The position numbers were made by a program, and so were the translations under genes. From JANMDR01 sp031409495 (GTDB lineage Bacteria; Pseudomonadota; Gammaproteobacteria; Burkholderiales; Usitatibacteraceae): DNA of 11,926 bases. The stretch spans positions 1 through 11,926 of the forward strand of contig JANNXI010000244.1 in assembly GCA_031409495.1 (NCBI GenBank), in the 5' to 3' direction. This document shows, one piece after another, positions 1 to 4,682 of the stretch (the stretch's first letter is position 1; the number at the start of each line of letters is the position of its first letter). A model generated the notes under the pieces. It searched no databases. It was not told the DNA's origin and saw only the letters and a program-made list of their open reading frames with translations.

Positions 1-630
1 GGAGCAAACGACGGCATCGTTTCTACTGCCAGTCTGATTGTGGGCGTTGCCGCAGCTAATGCCAGCCAAAACAGCCTGTTGCTTACCGGGGTCGCGGGGT
101 TGGTCGCCGGGGCGATGTCGATGGCAGCGGGAGAGTATGTATCAGTGTACTCTCAAGCCGATACCGAAAAAGCAGACCTTGCCCGCGAGCGTACCGAGCT
201 GGCAAAAGATCCCGTAGCCGAGCATAACGAACTTGCAGCCATCTATGTCGCGCGCGGGCTAGATGCCGCATTGGCAGGGCAAGTGGCAGAGCAGATGATG
301 AAGCATGATGCACTGGGTGCGCACGCACGGGAAGAGCTCGGTATCTCTGAGGCATTCAGCGCGCGGCCAGTACAAGCGGCATTCTCTTCTGCCGCCAGCT
401 TTGCGCTGGGCGCAGCACTACCGCTGGGCGTAACGGCGTTAGCGGTAGGCCCGCAGCTAATTATGTGGGTCACTACAATGTCGTTAGTATTTCTAGCGCT
501 GTTAGGGATATTGGCCGCAAAAGTGGGCGGCGCTAACGTGTGGACGAGTGCTTGGCGCGTCACGTTTTGGGGTGCCTTAGCTATGGCAATTACGGCTGGT
601 GTGGGTTCGCTGTTTGGGGCGGTGGTTTAA
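1..630 (+). CDS. VIT/CCC1-family iron/manganese transporter, 5' end missing
   Basis: The frame is already open at base 1 and gives 209 residues to the TAA stop, so only roughly the first 20 residues are missing. The visible start GANDGIVSTASLIVG and the following AGAMSMAAGEYVSV match the conserved first and second membrane helices of the VIT1/CCC1/nodulin-21 family. These are inner-membrane (or vacuolar, in eukaryotes) exporters or sequesterers of Fe2+ and Mn2+. A charged cytoplasmic stretch (about residues 50-115, rich in E, K and H) follows; in VIT proteins this region holds the metal-binding helices. Three hydrophobic helices come next (about 127-145, 150-170, 185-207). A GTG at 40 is in frame but lies inside the conserved helix, so it is not the start. 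Family assignment is firm; the metal is inferred from the family. Confidence 0.9.
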   Translation, partial: GANDGIVSTASLIVGVAAANASQNSLLLTGVAGLVAGAMSMAAGEYVSVYSQADTEKADLARERTELAKDPVAEHNELAAIYVARGLDAALAGQVAEQMMKHDALGAHAREELGISEAFSARPVQAAFSSAASFALGAALPLGVTALAVGPQLIMWVTTMSLVFLALLGILAAKVGGANVWTSAWRVTFWGALAMAITAGVGSLFGAVV

Positions 631-781
631 ATACGCGATAAACACTGGTTGTCGCCAGCAGTAAATTTAACGTGCAACCTGATGCGGTCAAAATTGGGTG
701 GCCGACAAAGACGGCGTCGCTAAAATGCAGGCGCAACGCCGACTTTCTAGCGTCGTAATTCTAAATTATATGGAGATAGAA

Positions 782-1249
782 ATGGCCGTTGAAAAAATGC
801 GTGAACCTAAGCCTAAACTGCGCTTTGACGTGGTGGCCCACCGCGTGAGCGCGCACGAAAGTCAGGCAAGTTGCAAACGCGCTGTCATCACCTTGGACAC
901 CGACATGGCCGGCAACCCGGACGCGTTTAATCCTGCAGAACTGCTGCTAGCAGCGCTGGCGGCCTGCATGATAAAGAGCATTGAGCGCGTCGTACCAATT
1001 TTGAAGTTTGCTTTGCGCGGGGTAGAGGTTCGTGTGCATGGTGTGCGTCAGGATGTGCCGCCACGCATGGAATCAATCCATTACGAGATCGAAGTTGATA
1101 CAGATGAGCCTGAGCAAAGACTCGCGCTGCTACATGACAACATAAAAAAATACGGTACGGTCTTCAACACGGTAGCACCGGGCACCGCACTGTCTGGATC
1201 GTTGATGCGAAAAAACTATCTTAGCGGCAACGCTGATTCAAGTTTATGA
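782..1249 (+). CDS. OsmC/Ohr-like family protein with only one of the two family cysteines
   Basis: The 155-residue product has the OsmC fold pattern: an N-terminal beta region, the FNPAELLLAALAACM helix with the conserved peroxidatic-type cysteine (C62), and a C-terminal half ending in KKYGTVFNTVAPGTAL. OsmC and Ohr proteins reduce organic hydroperoxides with a cysteine pair. Here the position of the second cysteine (usually in a 'CPVS'-like motif) reads YGTV, with G125. A dithiol peroxidase cycle like that of Ohr is therefore unlikely; other members of the superfamily also carry this variant. The ATG at 782 was chosen because GGAGAT lies 5 nt upstream. An in-frame GTG at 698 would add 28 residues but has no good ribosome site. 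It stands alone between a transporter and a repeat-rich gap, so it may be its own unit. Confidence 0.85.
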   Translation: MAVEKMREPKPKLRFDVVAHRVSAHESQASCKRAVITLDTDMAGNPDAFNPAELLLAALAACMIKSIERVVPILKFALRGVEVRVHGVRQDVPPRMESIHYEIEVDTDEPEQRLALLHDNIKKYGTVFNTVAPGTALSGSLMRKNYLSGNADSSL

Positions 1250-1278
1250 ACGCGGAATAGCGATAGACCGACAGGCTG

Positions 1279-1445
1279 CTAGTCCTACTGTGTCATAAAT
1301 TTGCGCCTTGAATTAGCTGCGGGATTTCAATGATAACGATCGCATAACCGTAGCCCGGCTCGAGCCGGGCTACACAACTGACGTCACGCAAACAATGAAC
1401 AACGCTACCATCGCAAATAGCGCTTTTATGACACAGTGGGACTAG
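1279..1445. repeat. MITE-like element: 21-bp terminal inverted repeats around a central REP palindrome
   Basis: The left end (1279-1299, CTAGTCCTACTGTGTCATAAA) and the right end (1425-1445) are inverted copies with 20 of 21 bases matching. The perfect 24-bp palindrome at 1350-1373 is centred at 1361.5, and the element itself at 1362, so the structure is symmetric. No open frame is present, as expected for a non-autonomous element. No clear target-site duplication was identified. It could instead be a large structured RNA or an array of REP units rather than a mobile element. Confidence 0.6.
1350..1373. repeat. Perfect 24-bp REP-like palindrome
   Basis: GTAGCCCGGCTC is followed directly by its exact reverse complement. 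The same GTAGCCCGGCTC core, with one change per arm at most, ends both arms of the 4258-4370 hairpin. This supports a dispersed repeat family in this genome rather than chance. REP-type palindromes in proteobacteria are often moved by a REP-associated tyrosine transposase; none is encoded here. Confidence 0.75.
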
Positions 1446-1471
1446 TAATTTGAAGATTCGATTAATGCATG

Positions 1472-1587
1472 GAAGATGCCCTAAAACAGGGTATCTCAGC
1501 GGTATAAATAACGACAGTGCCTAATCGCTGCCCAGCCTGCCAATAATAGGCTGAAAACGCCCTAAAAACCGGCTTCTTCAGGCATTT
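1472..1587 (+). repeat. Two degenerate copies of a terminator-like hairpin motif
   Basis: At 1473-1495 GAAGATGCCCTAAAACAGG leads into GTATC and forms a short hairpin (GATGCCCT/AGGGTATC, one mismatch). At 1558-1587 CGCCCTAAAAACCGGCTTCTTCAGGCATTT resembles its continuation. Both resemble parts of the reverse complement of the strong hairpin at 4025-4071. A smaller hairpin (AGCCT/AGGCT, about 1534-1552) lies between them. Function is unclear; they may be decayed terminators. Confidence 0.45.
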
Positions 1588-1791
1588 CCAGCCACAAATA
1601 GCTGAGTCCATTACACATTTAATGGTGATGTAACGCAAAACACCGACGAAACCTTGCGGCTTGGAACAATATTTGTCGCTTTTATATCAAGCGGCATAAC
1701 GGCGTCGGGCTATGGCTATGTAGTCTAGCGCACAGACTAACCTCAAGTAATTCACCTAATCTACAAATATCCTACCCATGATCTAGCGGGC

Positions 1792-1809
1792 ACATACGCT
1801 TACGTATGT
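1792..1809 (+). promoter_or_regulatory. Small hairpin or operator-like dyad in the cbpA leader
   Basis: ACATACG and CGTATGT form perfect 7-bp arms around a 4-nt loop (CTTA), 52 bp before the cbpA start. It could be a protein-binding dyad or an RNA hairpin. There is no T-run, so it is not a terminator. The position is suggestive but the arms are short. Confidence 0.35.
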
Positions 1810-1861
1810 ACGTGCGGTGCTGCGTCAGAAACTTGCTACTACATTACAAAAAAGAGTGCAT

Positions 1862-2848
1862 ATGAAATATAAAGACTACTACAGCATTCTTGATGTGGAG
1901 AAAACTGCCAGTGCTGCACTGATCAAAAAGTCTTATCAAAAGCTAGCGCGCAAGTATCATCCCGATGTTTCAAAAGACCCAAAGGGTGAAGAAAAATTTA
2001 AAGACGTTGCCGAGGCTTATCAAACCCTAAAAGACCCAGAGAAACGGGTAGCTTACGACCGTTTAGGTAGCTATAAGCCCGGGCAAGAATTTGAACCGTC
2101 ACAAGACTGGGGCGATGCGTTTAATACGCAGTTTAATAATGGTGCAGCCTCCGCCGAGGGCATTGACCTTTCTGACTTATTTGCCCGTTTTGCGCGCCAG
2201 CGTGGCGGTGGCGGTGGTAGCCCTGGGGACGGCTCATCCCGCGCTAGCTACCCGATCGCAGGGGAAGATTTTGAAGTGGCAACGCAAATAAGTTTAGAAG
2301 AAGCCTACGCAGGCACCAAGGTTGCACTAAATTTAAGTATGCCTACTTATGATGCCCAAAATAATATGCATCACGAACCGCGTACCTTCAACGTAAACAT
2401 ACCAAAAGGTGCCAGCGCTGGCCAACGGCTGCGCTTGCGCGGCCAAGGCGGCAAAGGCCGCAACGGTGGCCCAGACGGTGATTTATATCTGACGATTAGC
2501 TTATATCCACATCCGCTTTACCGGGTATCCGGGCATGATTTGTACATCGACTTACCCATTACGCTGTGGGAAGCTGCCCTTGGCGCAACGGTAGATATTC
2601 CTACTTTAGGCGGTGCGGTGAGCCTTAAAATTGCCCCTTGCACCAATAGTGGCCAGCAGCTACGGCTTGGCAAGCGTGGCTTGCCCAAAGCCGACGGCAA
2701 CGATGGCAATTTATTGGCCATTGTTAAAATAGTGCTGCCGCCCACACTAACCGACCACGAAAAAACCCTAATGACTGAACTTGCGGCCGGCTCAACCTTT
2801 GCGCCGCGCCAGCACTTTATAGCGGAGCAAAAAAATGCAGCCCAATAA
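1862..2848 (+). CDS. cbpA: CbpA, DnaJ-like co-chaperone (curved DNA-binding protein)
   Basis: The 328-residue product is a type II (zinc-finger-less) J protein. The J domain covers residues 1-70 with the HPD triad at H33-P34-D35, which stimulates DnaK ATPase. A glycine-rich linker follows (RQRGGGGGSPGDGSS, 112-126). Two C-terminal substrate-binding beta domains come next (about 135-215 and 216-300), with the conserved IPKGASAGQRLRLRGQG and YPHPLYRVSGHDLYIDLPI motifs. No CxxCxGxG repeats are present, which separates it from DnaJ. The cbpM-like gene directly downstream, in 14-nt overlap, confirms CbpA. In E. coli CbpA also binds curved DNA and the nucleoid in stationary phase. The ATG at 1862 begins the J domain exactly; an in-frame GTG at 1817 would add 15 residues with no family support. 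Confidence 0.95.
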   Translation: MKYKDYYSILDVEKTASAALIKKSYQKLARKYHPDVSKDPKGEEKFKDVAEAYQTLKDPEKRVAYDRLGSYKPGQEFEPSQDWGDAFNTQFNNGAASAEGIDLSDLFARFARQRGGGGGSPGDGSSRASYPIAGEDFEVATQISLEEAYAGTKVALNLSMPTYDAQNNMHHEPRTFNVNIPKGASAGQRLRLRGQGGKGRNGGPDGDLYLTISLYPHPLYRVSGHDLYIDLPITLWEAALGATVDIPTLGGAVSLKIAPCTNSGQQLRLGKRGLPKADGNDGNLLAIVKIVLPPTLTDHEKTLMTELAAGSTFAPRQHFIAEQKNAAQ

Positions 2849-3176
2849 CGTAGAAATAGGTTTCGATGTGGTCTGGCTAAATAACGCGCGAGACCTTAAT
2901 TTGGAAGATATTGAAGCCCTTACCGGTGCTAGCCAACTTGAAATTCAAGAACTCATTGAACATGATGTTCTAGTACCGATTAGCTTCACCGCCATACCTT
3001 GGCAGTTTAATGCCGACTGTATTTTAATCGTCAACCAAGCACGTCGATTGCGCGATGATATGCACCTTGGCGCGCACGAATTGGCTATTGCGCTAACGCT
3101 GCTCGAACGCATTCGCCGTTTGGAAGCCGCACTGGCATTGGCAATGGCGCAGCAGCCGATGTTTCGGCGTTATTAA
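2835..3176 (+). CDS. cbpM: CbpM, chaperone modulator of CbpA
   Basis: The 113-residue protein has the short MerR-like helical fold of CbpM: an HTH-like half (LNLEDIEALTGASQLEIQEL, about residues 20-39) and a C-terminal coiled helix rich in L and R (about 80-105). CbpM binds the J domain of CbpA, blocks its contact with DnaK and reduces its DNA binding. The start ATG lies inside the end of cbpA with a 14-nt overlap, and GGAG sits 7 nt upstream inside cbpA. This indicates translational coupling and matched amounts of the two proteins. A hairpin with a T-run starts at the stop codon. Confidence 0.9.
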   Translation: MQPNNVEIGFDVVWLNNARDLNLEDIEALTGASQLEIQELIEHDVLVPISFTAIPWQFNADCILIVNQARRLRDDMHLGAHELAIALTLLERIRRLEAALALAMAQQPMFRRY

Positions 3177-3196
3177 GCATTTCTAGATGCTTTTTT
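3175..3196 (+). terminator. Intrinsic terminator of cbpA-cbpM
   Basis: AAGCAT (3175-3180) pairs with ATGCTT (3187-3192) around a 6-nt loop and leads into a run of six T (3191-3196). It overlaps the last base pairs of the cbpM stop codon. The stem is short and AT-rich, so termination may be partial. Confidence 0.6.
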
Positions 3197-3350
3197 CATG
3201 TTGCGTACGCTGCCGTACCGTTTAAATAAAGCGACTTCGTTATTCTGATTACTGGAGTTTCAAGTGCAAGCACGCCCTACCCATAACCATGCGACGCGTT
3301 GCGCGCTCGATTTAGCTCCTGCTTTCATCAACCGAAATTGGAGATTAACT

Positions 3351-3719
3351 ATGAATCAAATCAATGCATTTTCAAACTCGCCCGTTAAAGTATCAAGCAT
3401 CATCGGCACCGACGTGATTAGCCCGAATGGCGACGACCTCGGCGACGTTAAAGAAGTCGTCATCGACCCACGGACAGGCAAAATTGCCTACGCCGTGGTG
3501 TCGTTTGGCGGGTTTTTAACGCTTGGCGAAAAACTGTTTGCCATTCCTTTTAGCTCGCTTGCGTACGATGTGCCAAAAGGTAAATATATTCTCGATATTT
3601 CCAAAGCACGCCTAGAGGCAGCACCAGGTTTTGATGCCGATCACTGGCCATCAATGGCTGATGAACAGTGGCATCGCAACGTGTACAAGTATTACGAGCG
3701 TCCACCGTATTGGGAATAA
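3351..3719 (+). CDS. PRC-barrel domain protein
   Basis: The 122-residue protein carries one PRC-barrel domain (about residues 12-90): VSSIIGTDVISPNGDDLGDV, then IDPRTGKIAYAVVSFGG and GEKLFAIPFSSL are the hallmark strands. It ends in an aromatic, acidic tail (YKYYERPPYWE). PRC barrels occur in RimM and the photosynthetic reaction centre H subunit. Stand-alone copies in proteobacteria are soluble proteins of unknown job, often near general stress genes. There is no signal peptide. The ATG at 3351 has GGAG 7 nt upstream (GGAGATTAACTATG); an in-frame GTG at 3264 would add 29 residues that lie outside the domain. The gene is flanked by terminators and is probably monocistronic. Confidence 0.85.
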   Translation: MNQINAFSNSPVKVSSIIGTDVISPNGDDLGDVKEVVIDPRTGKIAYAVVSFGGFLTLGEKLFAIPFSSLAYDVPKGKYILDISKARLEAAPGFDADHWPSMADEQWHRNVYKYYERPPYWE

Positions 3720-3732
3720 GCGCTAGGCACCG

Positions 3733-3767
3733 ACGGCAGCAATTATCGAATCAGTTGTTGCTGCCGT
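3733..3767 (+). terminator. Probable terminator downstream of the PRC-barrel gene
   Basis: ACGGCAGCAA (3733-3742) pairs perfectly with TTGCTGCCGT (3758-3767) across a 15-nt loop, starting 14 nt after the PRC stop codon. The following tract is only moderately T-rich (TAATGCATGTATTTT), so efficiency is uncertain. Confidence 0.5.
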
Positions 3768-3853
3768 TAATGCATGTATTTTCCATATAACTGTATAGCT
3801 ATTTATCTATCTATCTCCAAGCTTACCCATCAATAACTAAAAAGGAATTCATC

Positions 3854-4003
3854 ATGCTTTATACCGTCGCCGTTGTTCTTATCATCCTATGGTTACTTGG
3901 GCTGGTTACGTCTTACACCTTGGGTGGATTGATTCATATTTTGCTCGTAATCGCTATCATTGCCGTATTGCTCAGGGTTATTAGCGGTCGCAAAATATTA
4001 TAA
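3854..4003 (+). CDS. Small two-helix membrane protein, lmo0937 (DUF5670)-like
   Basis: This 49-residue frame starts MLYTVAVVLIILWLLGLVTS and continues YTLGGLIHILLVIAIIAVLL, ending RVISGRKIL. It has two hydrophobic helices joined by a TSYTLGG turn and a basic C-terminal end, the pattern of the lmo0937 family of tiny membrane proteins. That family has no known function; its genes are common near stress and PRC-barrel genes. AAAGGA lies 7 nt before the ATG, and a strong terminator follows 22 nt after the stop, so it is a real short transcription unit. Confidence 0.85.
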   Translation: MLYTVAVVLIILWLLGLVTSYTLGGLIHILLVIAIIAVLLRVISGRKIL

Positions 4004-4024
4004 AATTAGCGTAAAGGCCACCCG

Positions 4025-4072
4025 AAAATGCCTTGAAGAAGCCTGTAAATAGGGCATCTTCAAGGCATTTTT
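4025..4072 (+). terminator. Strong, bidirectional-looking intrinsic terminator
   Basis: AAAATGCCTTGAAGA (4025-4039) pairs perfectly with TCTTCAAGGCATTTT (4057-4071), and the stem continues imperfectly inward (AGCCT/AGGGC). T-rich bases end the + side and A-rich bases precede it, so it could also stop transcripts from the - strand. Degenerate pieces of the same motif occur at 1472-1587. Confidence 0.8.
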
Positions 4073-4166
4073 ACGTCGCCAAATTATTATTGAGCGAAGA
4101 CGAGGATTATCCAGTTTTTGAATTGCTTATGATTGAAAATGGCTCTCAACGGTTAGAAATACACGC

Positions 4167-4194
4167 CGTCATGCCAGCGAAGGCTAGCAGCCAG
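4167..4194. repeat. Degenerate REP unit
   Basis: CGTCATGCCAGCGAAGGCTA and the following GCAGCCAG align over 28 bp with the REP arm at 4501-4528 (19 identical positions by eye), sharing the CGTC start and CCAG end. The core GCCAGC/GCTAGC is a near-palindrome. It appears to be an old solitary copy. Confidence 0.5.
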
Positions 4195-4257
4195 CCCTGC
4201 GCATTTTGATTCCATTTCTCAATCAATACTGCTTCAATTTAGTGTGTTGCATATTCC

Positions 4258-4370
4258 GTAGCACGGCTCTCGCGGCTTTTTACGATAGCCGGGAAGGTAG
4301 TTAAAAAATGGCGCTTTCGATTGGCAAACACCGTCCCGGCCATCACAAAAAGCCGTGAGAGCCGGGCTAC
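4258..4370. repeat. Long hairpin repeat with 41-bp arms
   Basis: The left arm (4258-4298) and the right arm (4330-4370) are reverse complements at about 35 of 41 positions, around a 31-nt spacer. The arm ends, GTAGCACGGCTC and the complement of GAGCCGGGCTAC, carry the same core as the palindrome at 1350-1373. No frame is encoded. It looks like a REP doublet or small non-autonomous element. Confidence 0.7.
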
Positions 4371-4426
4371 AAGAGCAGCAAAATTTCTTCGTAGCAAACA
4401 ACGCAATTACAGCTCGATTGATATCC

Positions 4427-4469
4427 GATATAGAAATAGAAATAAAATGAGTAATTCCATTTCTATATC
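4427..4469. repeat. AT-rich inverted repeat abutting the 4450 element
   Basis: GATATAGAAATAGAAA (4427-4442) and ATTCCATTTCTATATC (4454-4469) pair at 14 of 16 positions over an 11-nt loop. The right arm is also the left terminal repeat of the 4450-4628 element. The sequence therefore exists in three inverted or direct copies within 200 bp, plus a degenerate one at about 4208-4224. Confidence 0.55.
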
Positions 4470-4628
4470 AAAAGTGCAATAAATCAAAACACCGACGAGT
4501 CGTCGTTCCCGCGCATGCGGGAATCCAGTGTCTTCCGAAAAAGCTGCTAGATTCCCGCCTGCGCGGGAACGACGAAATTTTGAGATTTACAATAATAATT
4601 ATCGTTTTGATATGGAAATGGAATTACT
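4450..4628. repeat. MITE-like element: 24-bp inverted ends around a central REP hairpin
   Basis: The left end (4450-4473, AGTAATTCCATTTCTATATC plus AAAA) and the right end (4605-4628) are inverted copies with one mismatch in 24. The central hairpin (4501-4574) is centred at 4537.5 and the element at 4539, the same nested plan as 1279-1445, although the end sequences differ. There is no coding capacity. It lies 55 bp downstream of the protease stop codon and may end that transcript. Confidence 0.65.
4501..4574. repeat. REP/dRS3-like doublet forming a 28-bp-arm hairpin
   Basis: CGTCGTTCCCGCGCATGCGG and the following GAATCCAG (4501-4528) pair with 4547-4574 at 26 of 28 positions across an 18-nt loop. 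Each arm contains the self-complementary TTCCCGC...GCGGGAA core found in many proteobacterial REP sequences and in neisserial dRS3 repeats. Being 109 bp beyond the protease stop, the hairpin could protect or end its mRNA. Confidence 0.8.
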
Positions 4629-4682
4629 ACCCAAAATTTTAATATTTCTTCGTTCCAGCGCTGGCACGGTAGCGGGTAGGGA

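Larger units (their letters stand above)
1250..1861 (+). other. 612-bp intergenic region, repeat-rich, upstream of cbpA
   Basis: No convincing gene is visible. The longest ATG frame noticed (from 1465) has 19 codons and no ribosome site. The region contains the 1279-1445 inverted-repeat element, two copies of a terminator-like motif (about 1472-1587) and, next to cbpA, a small hairpin (1792-1809). A weak sigma-70-like pair (TTGGAA near 1660, TATATC 16 nt downstream) could drive cbpA, but the match is too poor to call. I saw no clear sigma-32 (CTTGAA...CCCCAT) consensus. Confidence 0.6.
4073..4682. other. 610-bp non-coding repeat island between convergent genes
   Basis: This gap separates the + strand stress genes from the - strand protease and holds at least five repeat structures (listed separately), with no convincing gene. 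A short frame open through 4073-4209 reads YVAKLLLSEDEDYPVFELL and continues MIENGSQRLEIHA, then runs into a translated REP (VMPAKAS). It could be a remnant of a gene but has no good start or ribosome site and is not called. Confidence 0.6.

Noticed and set aside
698..781. Upstream GTG extension of the OsmC-like gene (28 extra residues)
   Set aside because: No ribosome site at 698, while GGAGAT is well placed before the ATG at 782, and the OsmC fold starts after it.
1465..1524. 19-codon frame starting at an ATG in the cbpA upstream gap
   Set aside because: No ribosome site, covers a hairpin repeat, and the peptide has no recognisable features.
3264..3350. GTG start giving a 151-residue PRC-barrel protein
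   Set aside because: GGAG precedes the ATG at 3351 at normal distance and the extra 29 residues lie outside the domain.
3792..3813. Short ATCT tandem repeats before the small membrane gene
   Set aside because: Only about three units; too few to call a phase-variable tract.
1636..4498. 14-bp identical word CAAAACACCGACGA at 1636-1649 and 4485-4498
   Set aside because: Only 14 bp with no shared flanks; could be a repeat edge but also chance in a window this size.
4450..4628. CRISPR array or phage attachment site in the repeat island
   Set aside because: Repeats are inverted and unevenly spaced, with no regular spacers, no cas genes, no integrase and no tRNA gene nearby.
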